A DNA stretch of 64,000 bases from Erpobdella octoculata. Lineage: Eukaryota; Annelida; Clitellata; Hirudinida; Erpobdellidae. Below are positions 48,250 through 60,199 of this stretch, in pieces. The notes under the pieces are model-generated. The model did not search any database, was not told where the DNA came from, and worked only from the letters and a program-made list of their open reading frames with translations. A program made the position numbers and the translations under genes. The stretch's first letter is position 1; each line of letters starts with the position of its first letter. The stretch is from positions 38,320,179-38,384,178 of the forward strand of contig OZ022242.1 of NCBI GenBank assembly GCA_963978895.1, written 5' to 3'.

Positions 48250-50108
48250 TTACGCAAACGGCATATTTTCTTTGGCTACTTCTTCTTTATCCAGGATTTG
48301 ATATCTTTCGTCGTCAACTGTTCCGTCAGCGTAAACAGCTCTGTCTCTGCCGTAGATAAAAGACTCGTTGAAGCCAGGATTCCCAGCTGGAGCTCTGACT
48401 GCGTTCATCATAGTTTGATTATTATTATTGCATTTGACTGTTCTATCGAGTTGATAGTTTTGTCCAACGTTGTAGTATGACTGATTTTTTGCCTCTTTCG
48501 AGTTTAACCTGAAACGAAGTAGCCATGTTGCCATCCTAGTGAATTCATCTAAAAGTAGTTCAGAGGTTTTAATAATACCAACTAACTTTTTCAAGTAGAC
48601 CAATCCGATGCAGACGATGCTCGTACAGACGACAACTCCGAATCCACAAATAGCTATTATGACTAGAGCTTAAAAACGAGCATTAAAAATAAAAAAGTTA
48701 ATAAAATAAAAACATATAAAAGCACATAGTTACTATAATTCCAATAAGTTTCATACTTTGGTGGACTGGTGAAATGTTCAACTTGCCATTAACATCTCTA
48801 TCGTTGACTTGTTCGTCAAAAACTGGTTAGAAGTTAATTTTTAAGCAATTTAACTCAAATAAATAATTGACATTCTAGGTTAAGAAAAAAATGGAGAACC
48901 AGAATGCTTCCCGGACACGTCGGGATTGGAACAGTTTCCAAGAGTACCAGTCCAGCGTCCATCCTCACATTTAAGATACCAGGTTTGCTTAGAAGAATAA
49001 CATCCTATTACGATATCATCGTTGTTTCTTTTCAACCATGTATCTTCAGGCGGTATTATGTTGCTACATCCTTCAGCTATTTATAATAGTTAATATCGAA
49101 ACTAGACTAGGTTAAAACTTAATGGTTAATAATGGAATACCTTTTATTTCTAAAAGAAGCCTGGTATTTTCATTCTGTGAATTGAAAACAGCACTCAGCA
49201 GGTTTTCTTTCGATATGAAACTTTTTTCAAAACTCTGACGGCTATTCCTAATTAACAATCCATTTTCGCATATCGAAACGTTTGAACCAGAGTGGTTCTT
49301 TTCCATTATTAGCCCTGCTTCCATCTTGCAATGCCTTTCTTCTGTATTTCCAGTGGTGGCAAGAGAACCTCTGACACTGCTTCTGCTTATATGTGTGAAT
49401 TTAATTTTTTGTCCTTTAGGAGCTTCTATTATCAGTGGAATTTTGAGCGACCCGCACGTTTTTAAATTAATTGAAGAAACAAGCATATGTTTTGGCTCGC
49501 TGGAAGCAAAAACGTGACATCTTTCAAAGCCTTCAATCACTGTGCCATAAATGTACGAATTTAGTTAATGACCATACCAAAATACTATAAACCTATTGAA
49601 GTTGATAATAATCAATATAAAAAATTTTTCACTAACATGGCAAACAAGAGTATTTGATTTCTAAATACATTTTCAATCCTGGAAAGCAAGCCATGTCTGC
49701 AAGACTTTCAAAGTCTTTGACTTTCACCTCGCACTGTCGTTCAACTGAACATTTACTGCTCACAGAATCTGTAACGTCGTTAAAACACCCAAAATATCTT
49801 GGTTCTTTGCTCTGGGCTCCGAAAGCCTCGATTTCTGCTTGTGACAAGCATTTACCAGCGTTCATTCGACCGTATTTAGCACTGTTTATAAAAACAACTT
49901 CACTGCCAGAACATTCGGGTTTAAATGTCTCCCACAAACACAATTCAGTAGAAAGTTCTAAAATTTTAAATTAAATCTAAACTCAAAATATTTTTTCAAT
50001 AATAACAGAATGAGAAAACAGTAAAAAACCTTTTCTAGATTCTGCAAAACCAATACTATTTTGATATAACGTTATTAATAATAAGAGACAATTTCTAAAA
50101 TGCATCAT
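48250..50108 (-). CDS. SUEL-CUB-sushi-like type I receptor, class C1 (gene 22)
   Basis: Exons 50108-50030, 49957-49637, 49539-49141, 49076-48900, 48822-48757, 48668-48587, 48508-48250; 460 aa. Signal peptide 1-26; SUEL 27-133 (LCLWETFKPEC, AKYGRMNAGKC, PRYFGCFND); CUB-like 134-266 (CGSLKIPLIIEAPKGQKI); sushi-like 267-325 (CSNIIPPEDTWLKRNND) with a longer C-terminal extension; stalk 326-347; helix 348-374; tail 375-460 with SYYNVGQN and ERYQILDKEEVAKE. Very close to gene 24 in the SUEL exon. Confidence 0.91.
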
Positions 50109-50294
50109 AAATATACCCTGTGGTATCAAATCCGTTTATTTAAAGCTAAAATCGACAACCGCTTAACTTCTTAAACAGGCTATGTTTTCTAAAACACTCC
50201 AGCATTGTTAATATTTTATATACGTAGGAGCTTATATACGTATATAATAATCGAATAAAATTGTTGTATCAATACGCCATATTTTACTTAAGCA

Positions 50295-50306
50295 GGGGTC
50301 GTTTCA
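50295..50306 (-). promoter_or_regulatory. Family promoter element of gene 22
   Basis: GGGGTCGTTTCA, one mismatch; TATAAAA on the - strand at 50214-50220 (wider spacing, about 75 bp); start codon at 50108. Confidence 0.75.
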
Positions 50307-50602
50307 AATCACGGCCTTATGCAATAGTTATGGTTACAAATGAAACAAATAATAAAACGACAGATATATTGAAATTTCTATTTTAATTGAATTTGAAATG
50401 ATAGAAACATGCTATTTATAAACAAATTCCGACACTTCTGTTACTCCAGAAATAAAATCGAATAATTAAAATAGAAGAATAATAGTTATTTACAGTTTAA
50501 AGAAAAACGTTTTTTATAAAAAAAATACTTAAACATTCAAACAACGTTAAATAGTTTAGAGTATTTTAAAAAATAAACGCAATCCAGTATAAAACAAATT
50601 TT
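50307..50602. other. Intergenic stretch between genes 22 and 23
   Basis: AT-rich sequence. No coding potential, repeat or RNA gene is apparent. It probably holds the 3' untranslated region of gene 23. Confidence 0.55.
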
Positions 50603-52788
50603 TCAAGCCAGCAATGTAGTTTCTTTGGCGACTTCTTCGGCATCTAAAACTTGATATCTTTCTTCTTGGTCAGCAGCGTTTTCGCGTACAAATGGCTGGC
50701 CATTCATCATACCATTGACTGTATTGAATCTATGCAAGGTCTTGACAGTACTGTCTGAATAGCTCATCTGGCTTGGCTTGAAATTGCCATAATTTGGATC
50801 AAAGCGGGTCTCTTTGGTTTTATATCTTTATCAAATATTTTTTTTATTTATTTGTGTTTTTAATTACTATTTTAATTAACTATTTATTTTTTTAATTTAT
50901 CAAGTGCTAATATTTGTTAATTGAAAATTGCAAAAAATTTCACTTTTTCAAGCAAACTACTCCGGCGCATATGATGGTCACACAAACAACTACTCCAAAT
51001 CCAGAAATTGCGGCAATGATGACAACTGTTATAAAATAATTTTTTCTTTAAAATAAAACTCATAAACTGAATTCATATATTTATAGATTTTTTTTATTTA
51101 ACTGTAGTAATACTGAAAACTAACTTTGGTTGCTTTCAGATATAATTATTTTGTTTCTGCTTGAAATCACATCTTCATTGTCAACGATTTCTGCTTCTAT
51201 CAATAAATTACCAAATCAAACTTTATTATTTTAATTATTTAAATATTATTAAAACTAACTTTTTAAAATGATATTTTTAGAGCAGTTTCCAATTGATCCT
51301 GTCCATTTTCCATGCTCGCATCTAAGATACCACGTTTGTTTAGAAGAATAACATCCTATTACAATATCATCGTTGTTTCTCTTTAGCCATGTATCTTCAG
51401 GTGGTATTATATCCAAGCAGCCTTCAGCTGAATATTTTTAATTGGAATGAAAGTTTCATTTGGGTAGTTGTAAAAAGACACCTCTGGTTATAATTGTTCA
51501 CATACCTTGAAGTTTTAGCAAATAAGTTCCTGCTCCACTCTCCAACAAAAATCTTACATCTAGAAAATTTCCCCCACTCACAAAAGTATCTTTAAAATCT
51601 TGATTCGATACTAAAAACCCATTTTGACAAACAGTAACATTCACTTTTTGTATGGCATCCCTCAAATAACCAGCCACTTTACTACAACCACTTCTACCGT
51701 TCGGCCATCTGGCATCAATCTCGTCATTGCTCTGATTGAGGTTTACGATTTCAAATTTAATTCTTTGACCTTTTGGCGCCTCTATTTTTAAGCCTCTTTC
51801 CATCGATAGGCATGAATCTGGTACAGTAGAAGGATTAATATGAGTTGGCCTAGACTGAACCTGGATCCTGCAGTCATCCATGTTTTCTTGAACTAAACAT
51901 TTTTTTTAGATATAAATCTTAAACTCAAATAAAAACGTTTTAAAATATAAAATCAATGTAGTGAAACCTGAGAGACAGCTGTATTCCGTCTCGAGATATT
52001 TGATCAGCCCAGGAAAGCACGATTTACTGGCCAGCAAATGTGGATCGGTTTGAAAATCAGTAACTTTAATTTCGCAGTCATTTTTGTACTTGCATTTTTT
52101 GTTAAGCATATCAGTAATGTCGTCATAGCAGCCGACATTTCTCGTGTCTTTACTGACGGACCCGAAAAGTTCTAACTCTTTTTCACTGAGACATTTGCCA
52201 ATTTTCATTCGTCCGTATTTTGCATTTTTTATCAGAAGCAGATCCGAATGAGAGCATTTCGGTTTGAAAACGTCTTGAATGCACAATTCTTCGTGCTGGA
52301 CTGCATTTAAGTTGAAGTCAATTTAAAAACAAAATGCTTTAGATCCGTTTTACAATTCTTAGTTAATCGACTTAAAATCTCACCATATCTAAAATCTCGT
52401 TTTTTAAACAATATGGAAACACAAATCGGCACAATATCTTAATTCAAACCTAGTTTTTTTTTAAATTTAAAAACATATAACATATAAGAACTATTTAAAA
52501 ATGATTGTGCCCTGATTACATGACAATATGTGTTACAAGAAAGCAAGCAATATACTCTCGAATGAATTTAAATTAGTTTAATCCTTTCTGCAGAGCTGGA
52601 ATGTGAATGATCACTCATTTGTATTAATTGAAAGGAAATGAAAAACTCTTTAGACGCGTCGCTTGAACCAAGTAAAACCTTAAATGGTAATAAAACAACA
52701 AATTGGCATCTTACTCACCAATGGAATTTCCACAAATTAGAACACTGATAACCAGTACGCAAAAAACATTAAAAACAAATTCCAACAT
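50603..52788 (-). CDS. SUEL-CUB-sushi-like type I receptor, class C2 (gene 23)
   Basis: Exons 52788-52719, 52300-51968, 51892-51506, 51427-51260, 51196-51125, 51025-50944, 50825-50603; 444 aa. Signal peptide 1-23; SUEL 24-134 (LCIQDVFKPKC, AKYGRMKIGKC, TRNVGCYDD); CUB-like 135-263 (IQVQSRPTHINPS, LKIEAPKGQRI); sushi-like 264-319; stalk 320-343; helix 344-370 (GFGVVVCVTIICAGVVC); tail 371-444 with DPNYGN and ERYQVLDAEEVAKE. Intron 1 (52301-52718) is 418 bp, the longest intact intron seen, with nothing recognisable in it. Confidence 0.91.
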
Positions 52789-52873
52789 TGTTACTCTGCT
52801 GAACTGAATTAAACAATGCACATTTTGATCTTTTATATACCACCAGTACGGCGTTGTAATATCCAAGAGGCAA

Positions 52874-52885
52874 GGGGTCGTCTCT
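52874..52885 (-). promoter_or_regulatory. Family promoter element of gene 23
   Basis: GGGGTCGTCTCT, one mismatch at the last base; TATAAAA on the - strand at 52831-52837; start codon at 52788. Confidence 0.78.
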
Positions 52886-53092
52886 AAATGGAGAAATAAG
52901 CTTTCACAAACTGCAGTTCAACCCGTAAAATGTCTACAAAACGTTTTATTTGAAATAAACTATTTTATAGTAACGATAAATCATTTAATACATTTTTTAA
53001 AATTGATATAACGTTGTAAAACACTTTATCAAACTTTCAGGTTAAAACACTTGAAATATAAATTCAAATTAAAACCGACGAAATAGTTTTTA

Positions 53093-54956
53093 TTAGACAA
53101 ATGGTATATTTTCTTTAGCCACTTCTTCCTTGTCCAAAATTTGATATCTTTCGTCTTCAGGTCTTCCATCGGTGTAAACGGTTCTGTCTTGGCTGTAGGT
53201 GAATGACTCGTTGAGACCTCGATTTCCAACTGCGGTAGTTTGAATGGTGTTCATTGGTTTGTTGTTGCATCTGAAAGTTGAGCTGTTTTGAAAATTTGGT
53301 CCAACGTTGTAGTAAGTCTGCTTCTTAGTATCTTTGGAATTTAATCTTAAACAAAATAGAAAAAACTCTTTTGTAAATTGCATAAGTAATTTTTAATAAA
53401 AATTAACTGTAAGAAAATTTGACCTTTTTAGGCAAACCAATCCAATGCAAACAATGGACAAGCAGACAACTACTCCAAATCCGCAAATGGCAATTATTAT
53501 CAAAGCTTTAAAGTAAACAACATTTTAAAACATTTGACAAAAAATCTTTATTAGTAAATTAAATTGTTGTGAAACTTTAAAACAGATAATTTAATCTTTG
53601 AATTTTACTTTGATGAACTGAAGAAATGTCCAGTTTAACATCAGCATTTTTGTCGTTACCCTTTTCATCAACACCTTGTATAGAAAAAATAAATTTAAAA
53701 GACAAATGACAATTTCAAAAGTGTGAGATACCATTTCAATTATATTCATTAAACAACATGATCAACCTGTATGCATTGCAGTTGAATCAAGACTAGAACA
53801 GTTGCCAAGAGTACCAGTCCAGCGTCCGTTATCGCATCTGAGATACCATGTTTTCTTGGAAGAATAACATCCTATTACAATATCATCGTTGTTTCTCTTT
53901 AGCCATGTATCTTCAGGTGGTATTATGTCCAAACATCCTTCAGCTATAGGGCAAAACAAATTAGTTAGAAAGGTATAACTGAGTCGGAATAAAATATGTA
54001 TGTCCAAAATATTGTGTACCTTTTATTTCAAGCAGAAATCTATTATTTTTGTCTTGCGGGTAGTAAACCACGCTTAATAGATTTTCCTTAGAAATGAAAT
54101 TTTTTTCAAAACTTTGACGATCACTTCTTATCAACAATCCATTTTCACATATCGAGACGTTGGAACCAACTCTGTTCTTTTCTAAAATCAGTCCCACCTC
54201 CAATTCACAGTGTTTGGCGATGTTTTCCGCACTGCTGGCAGCAGGTCTACCGCCAATGCTTATGTGGGTAAACTTCACTTTTTGTCCTTTAGGAGCTTCT
54301 ACAAGCAATGGGTTTTTGGTTGATCCGCACGTGTTCATATTGACTAAAGATCCCGGCAAATGTTTTGGTTCATTAAAAACAAAAACGTGACATCTTTCAA
54401 ATCCTTCTATCACTGCGCCATAAATGTTCAAAGTTATTTTAAAGAATTAAAAAAAAATTTTAATTTGAAAATTTACTAACATGGCAAGCAAGAATATCTG
54501 ATTTCCAGATACATTTTCAACCCTGGAATGCAAGCCATGTCTGCAAGACTTTCAAAATCCTTGACTTTCACTTCGCACTGTCGTTCAACTGAACATTTAC
54601 TGCTCACAGAATCTGTAACGTCGTTAAAACATCCAAAATATCTTGGTTCTTTGCTCTGGGTTCCAAAAGCATCGATTTCCGATTGGGATAAACATTTACC
54701 AGCGTTCATTCGACCATATTTAGCGTTGTTTATGAAAGCTATTTCGCTACCAGAACATTCAGGTTTAAATGTCTCCCACGAGCATAGCTCTGTGATAAAA
54801 TCTAGAAAAAAACATCTTTTAGTCACGTTTCAAGAAATTAAAATGATAAATTAATAAACTGAAAAAAAAACACTAGCCTTTTCTCGTTTTTGCATTTCCA
54901 TAATTTTGTTGATGAATTAGAAATGTTAATAGTATAAGCTTTTTTACAAAGAGCAT
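53093..54956 (-). CDS. SUEL-CUB-sushi-like type I receptor, class C1 (gene 24)
   Basis: Exons 54956-54878, 54801-54481, 54412-54020, 53943-53767, 53674-53609, 53505-53424, 53345-53093; 456 aa. Signal peptide 1-26; SUEL 27-133 (LCSWETFKPEC, AKYGRMNAGKC); CUB-like 134-264 (CGSTKNPLLVEAPKGQKV); sushi-like 265-323; stalk 324-345; helix 346-372 (GFGVVVCLSIVCIGLVC); tail 373-456 with TYYNVGPN and ERYQILDKEEVAKE. The signal exon ends AAAAG|GCTAGT: a GC donor where gene 22 has GT. Reading through meets a TAG at once, so the gene depends on this unusual site. Confidence 0.86.
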
Positions 54957-55134
54957 TTTTCTGTTATTTAAAACTCAAACCTACTTGTATTCAATGGGAA
55001 TCTACTAATTATCTGTTTTTTTAAACAACTTGTAACTTGAAAATTGTCGTTCATAAAATGCAGAGTTTTGATACTTGTAGCTTTTATATGCAGTAGAAGA
55101 GTATTGTATTAATACGCAGTCGGTAACTGACACA

Positions 55135-55146
55135 GGGACCGTCTCA
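55135..55146 (-). promoter_or_regulatory. Family promoter element of gene 24 (diverged)
   Basis: GGGACCGTCTCA, two mismatches; TATAAAA on the - strand at 55082-55088; start codon at 54956. Confidence 0.7.
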
Positions 55147-55458
55147 AATCACAGATTTGGGAAAAGTTTCTTTCAGAAACACAACTCATAAAAACAGTTG
55201 GATATTTAGATTTAAAGCATTTTTAATGTAGTTTATAAATCTTTTAATTGAAAATTATTTTCAAACAAAAAAAGAAAAGAACAAAGGTTATAAAAGATAT
55301 GACTAATGTTCTTTAGAATTTAGAACATTCATCTAAATATGTTGAGTACATTTCATCAAAGTACATTTAGACAAAAAAAAACAAAAGTAATTAAAATGTG
55401 GATGCAGTTATAACGCTATGTTGTTATTATATTGCAATCCGTGTATTAAATCCATCAT
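55147..55458. other. Intergenic stretch between genes 24 and 25
   Basis: AT-rich, with no coding potential and no clear repeat. It probably includes the 3' untranslated region of gene 25. Confidence 0.55.
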
Positions 55459-57438
55459 TCAAGCCAGCAGTGTAGTTTCTTTGGCTACTTCTTCGGCATC
55501 TAAAACTTGATATCTTTCTTCTTGTTCAGCAGCGTTCTCACGTACAAATGGCTGGCCATTCATCATACCATTGACTGTATTGAATCTATGCATGGTCTTG
55601 ACAGTACTGTCAGAATTCGGATGAGAGGAGTAGGATGAATACCTCATTTGATTTGGTTTGAAGTTGCTATAATTCTGATCAAAATGGGCTTCTTTGGTTT
55701 TATATCTTTAAGAAAAAAAATTTGTTTAAACATATTTAGTTTTTAAATAATAATTATAAAGTTATTTATTTTGTATACGGTAAAATTTGTAAAACAATCC
55801 ACCTTTTTAGGCAAACAACGCCAGCACAGATGATGGTAACACAGACTACCACGCCAAATCCAGAAATGGCTACAATGATGAGAACTACAATAAAAATGTA
55901 TTTAGTTGTATTTTTGAAACTTAAAAATTAGCAAAGTATTTGTTTCAATAGCAGAAGCTGACCTTGGCTGCTTTCAGATATAAGCATTTTGCCTCCGGTT
56001 TGTGTTAAAACTTCCTTCTCAACTATTTTTGACTCTTAATAAAAAGTACAAAATTAATGTGTATTATTTTCAATTTTATAACAACTATACATACTGTCAG
56101 AAAAAACATGTTGGTTAGAACAGTTTCCAATTGTTCCTGTCCATTTTCCATTTTCACATCTAAGATACCAGGTGTGCTTGGAAGAATAACATCCTATTAC
56201 AATATCATCGTTGTTTCGTTTCAACCATGTATCTTCAGGTGGTATTATGTCCAAACATCCTTCAGCTAATTATTTTTCAAATAATTTGAAAACTCGATTT
56301 ACATTTTTTTAAACTAAAAGCTTTTGAATTTAACCAAACAACTCACCTTGCAGTCTGAGTAAATAAGTTCCCGTTTGTTCCAGCGGTGGAAATCTTACAT
56401 CCAAAAAATGCCCTTTACTCAAAAACTCATTTTTAAAATCCCGATTTGACAGTTTCACATTAGAAAGAACTAGAAATCCATTCTGGCAGACGGTCGCGTT
56501 GGTTTTGCCTGTGGCATCGCTCAATTCTGCAACTACATAACCGCAGCCGTGTGGCCATTTTGTCTCGATTCCTTGATGACTCTGATTAAGGTTCACGATT
56601 CTGATTTCTATTCTTTGACCTTTTGGCGCTTCTATTTTCAAACTGTTTCCCATTGATTTGCACGAATCTGGTACTACAGACGGATTGATGTGGGTTGGTT
56701 TAGAACGAACCTGGATCCTGCAGTCTTCCATGTTTTCTTGAACTAAAATAAATATTTAAATAAACTAAATAATTTTTTTTGATAATACAAATTCAAATAT
56801 AAAATACATTTCAAGCAAACCTGAAAGACAGTTGTATTCCGTCTCGAGATATTTAATCAATCCTGGAAAGCATGCTTTACTGCCCAGTAGGCGATGGTCG
56901 ATTTGAAAATCATTTATCTTAATTTCACAACCGCTTCTGAAATTACATCTGCTGTTTAATATTTCTGTAATATCGTCATAACATCCGACGTTTCTGGTAT
57001 CTTTACTGACAGACCCAAATGCTTCTACTTCCTTCTCGCTGAGACATTTGCCAATTTTCATTCGTCCGTATTTGGCACTTTTAATCAAAACCATGTCGGA
57101 ATGAGAACATTTTGGCTTGAAAACATCTTGAATGCACAATTCTTCTGAATGTAGAGCTGTTTAAAAAATAAAAATATTTCAAATGAAATGGTCCTGAAAA
57201 ACCGTAGCTAGTTTTAATTTGATTTACAAAACTCTGGTAACTGGAGTTTTAGCTTTAAGACATTGAAACCAAAAACAGCTCAGCATTAATCTTATATATC
57301 TATTAACAAATTCAATCAAATTGGCATATAATAAGACAAACACTCACTTAATGACGTTTCATCAGAACTGTCATCCGCTCTGCTGTTTGCTGCCATTAAA
57401 ACACTCAAATATAATATCAAACTTAAAGCTGCGTTCAT
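55459..57438 (-). CDS. SUEL-CUB-sushi-like type I receptor, class C2 (gene 25)
   Basis: Exons 57438-57348, 57156-56821, 56742-56347, 56265-56095, 56034-55963, 55884-55803, 55705-55459; 464 aa. Signal peptide 1-30; SUEL 31-142 (LCIQDVFKPKC, AKYGRMKIGKC, TRNVGCYDD); CUB-like 143-274 (IQVRSKPTHINPS, LKIEAPKGQRI); sushi-like 275-331; stalk 332-355; helix 356-382 (GFGVVVCVTIICAGVVC); tail 383-464 with DQNYSN, a Ser/Tyr-rich insertion, and ERYQVLDAEEVAKE. The tail is nearly identical to that of gene 23 over its last 45 residues. Confidence 0.92.
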
Positions 57439-57648
57439 CGTTTTACAGGTACTCTTCGACAGTTTTGCCTATTTTTACTACTCTTATCAATTGATAAATT
57501 TTAAAAAGAAAAATTATCAAATCACAGAATTTTTCAGTGAGGATACATTTGATATAAAAAAAAACCTGCACATCAACGAAATTACAAATCTTGCCAGATT
57601 TATACTCTGAAATCGGGACGTATCGATACGCTGTTTTAATTTTATGTA

Positions 57649-57660
57649 GGGGTCGTCTCA
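57649..57660 (-). promoter_or_regulatory. Family promoter element of gene 25
   Basis: GGGGTCGTCTCA, exact; TATAAAT on the - strand near 57597-57603; start codon at 57438, giving a long 5' untranslated region. Confidence 0.8.
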
Positions 57661-58066
57661 TAACCATGCCCATAATCAGTAACGTTTCAAACAGTTTTGT
57701 TTTATTTCTCTCAGAAAATATTTATAATTATACAGCAAAAAAGAAAAATAACAAACTTTTATTGAATGTAACAAGCTCATTTAAACATTGCATTTTTATC
57801 AGTGACGCGCATCTCTCTTTACGACTTCAAACTGACCGAATGCGTCTGGTAAACGAGCTAAATATGTTTTCAATTTTTCAGATATCGAAATATGGCTTGT
57901 TTTTTATCTATCTATCTAGTTATCGATGATCTACAACCATGACCTGAGTAATTCTTCGTGGATGTGATGAATATTAAAAATTGTCGAGGCAACCAAAAAC
58001 GACAAACAAGAAAGATTAAATAAAATTTCAGTTATTTTCTCTACCAAAATAATATATAAGTGTACT
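57661..58066. other. Intergenic stretch between genes 25 and 26
   Basis: This marks the junction between the class C and class D parts of the array. Only short open frames are present; no repeat, RNA gene or receptor-exon relic is recognised. Confidence 0.55.
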
Positions 58067-59933
58067 TTATTGGGTCATTTGATCTTCCAAAACAAAATAC
58101 TTATTCTCCTCTGATTTGTCCAGATCAGGATAAGCATTCAATGAGTTTTCATTATTTCCAGTGTATGGATGGAGATGACCATCATTTGATTTCTGACGTA
58201 TTACTGTTGTAGATTGGCGGTTGATTGAGTAATGTCCGCTCTGGTGATACAGAGGCTGTTTTGAGTAGATACTGTTGGCACTAGATTTCCAAGAAAATCT
58301 TTAATAAACACAATTTTAATAATTACTTTGAATGATTAGTTTTAAATAAAATTAAAAAATACTGTTTTATTGTTTGATTATACAAATCTAACTTTTTGAT
58401 GCAAATGGCTCCAATGCACACTATGATCAAACAGATGACAAGTCCCAAAGCACAAATGGCCACGAAAAGAATGACTGCGTGTCACGTGAAAATATAAAAA
58501 TTAATAAGAATTAAATTTCAAGATTAATCGTTTTGCTATTTACTTACTTTGCTGCTCTTCAGTAATCGCCTCAGAAACCTTTTCGTCACCAGATGGAATT
58601 TGGTCATTAGGGATCTCTTGCAATTTCAGTTGTATAATAAAAGAATTGTAACCGATTAAAACTTATTTTTATTATCAATTGTTCTTAATTTTTATTACAA
58701 ACCCGTTTCTTTTCCGTTTGAGCAATTACCGACAACCCCGTTCCACTTTCTATTTTCGCATCTGAGATACCATGTTTGCTTGGATGAATAACATCCTATT
58801 ACAATATCATCGTTGTTTCTCTTCAGCCATGTATCTTCAGGTGGTATTATATCCGTACAACCATCAACTAACAAGTAAAAATTATGTTTCTTAATACTTA
58901 TTGTAAATAAATTAAAATAATTAATTTTTTAACAAATAATCACAAATACTTATACCTTCTATTTTCAGCAGCATCATACCCAAAATTCTTCCCGATGCTG
59001 AATTAGAGCTGACTGCATCGTTGAAAACTAGTTCTATCGCATTTCCAGTAGAGATAAAAGAACTGGGGTGGTCAGGCCTCAAGACATCCCGAAGCGATTG
59101 AATTCTACCACTACTACAAAGCGTCACATTGTGTCTAACCCCATGCAGTCTTTCCAGAACGTATCCGATCTCGAATCCACATTCAATGACCAAGTTGTGT
59201 TGTTCAACTATTTTGTTCAGGTTTTCAAGGGTAAATTTTACTTTCTGTCCTCTCGGGGCTTCAATAATCCATGGCCGAAGATTTTTTCCACAGCTAGAAG
59301 TATTATGCCTAGATGATAAATATTTCGGTACTTCTGTTGCCACTATCCGGCAGCTACTGTCCTGATCCACAACTAAGGGTTGCGATTACACATTCACGAT
59401 TTTTAATACTTTAATAAGCACTGATTTTGTTTATTATATATAAAAATACAAATAATTTTTCTTACCGTTGATGCATTTATAATCAGCATACAAGTAGAGC
59501 TTCATTCCTGGAAAACACGGTTCTGTTTTATCCATATCGTTATCGGGTATTTTAACTTCGCAACTTTTCTTTAGAGAACACTTTTTGTGTAAAATTTCAA
59601 GAACGTCGCTTGAACAGCCGAAATATTTTGGATCTCTAGCCATTAAAGTGTTGAGTTCTTTTTCGGAAACACATCTTCCGACTTTCATCCTACCATACAA
59701 GGCCGTGGTCAGTAAGACGACGTCATTACCGCCCGGACAACTGGGCTGGAATGTTTCGCCGGTGCAACTCTCTCCTGCTACAGAATATAAGATTTATTAC
59801 AAAAAAAACTATAGCACATCTATAATAAGAAATCAATATTACCCAGGTAAAGTTTTTCATCGTTTATAACGTTTCCACTGTCGCAATTCAGCACCAACAC
59901 AGAAATCAAAAATAAAATTCGATAAACGTTCAT
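58067..59933 (-). CDS. SUEL-CUB-sushi-like type I receptor, class D (gene 26)
   Basis: Exons 59933-59843, 59777-59466, 59372-58956, 58867-58703, 58616-58548, 58474-58393, 58298-58067; 455 aa. Signal peptide 1-30; SUEL 31-134 (ESCTGETFQPSC, ALYGRMKVGRC, DPKYFGCSSD); CUB-like 135-273 (CGKNLRPWIIEAPRGQKV); sushi-like 274-328 (CTDIIPPEDTWLKRNND); stalk 329-351 ending EEQQ; helix 352-378 (CALGLVICLIIVCIGAIC); tail 379-455 with PLYHQS and NKYFVLEDQ. The class D terminus has Leu-Glu where other classes have Leu-Asp. Confidence 0.91.
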
Positions 59934-60058
59934 CGTGAAAACACTTATTGGAGTCTCTTTCGCTGATTTTGTGTGTTAGAAATGTTTTAAACAACCATTT
60001 ATTTATATATATACTGATTGGAGTAACAACACAGCGATTAATTGCATTAACATACCGA

Positions 60059-60070
60059 GGGGTCGTATCA
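60059..60070 (-). promoter_or_regulatory. Family promoter element of gene 26
   Basis: GGGGTCGTATCA, exact; TATATAAAT on the - strand near 60001-60012; start codon at 59933. Confidence 0.82.
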
Positions 60071-60199
60071 ACGCATGGAAAATTTAAAAATTAGACACTT
60101 GAAAAAATTTAAGACCAAAAACAACTTTTAACTTTAGTTTAAAAATAATCATAAAAAAGCGTTTTTGTTTGATAACATTGTTTCTTAAATGTATTTCTA

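Noticed and set aside
59068..59365. + strand open frames antisense to the CUB exon of gene 26
   Set aside because: They mirror the coding strand of a well-supported exon, as do similar antisense frames over other family exons.
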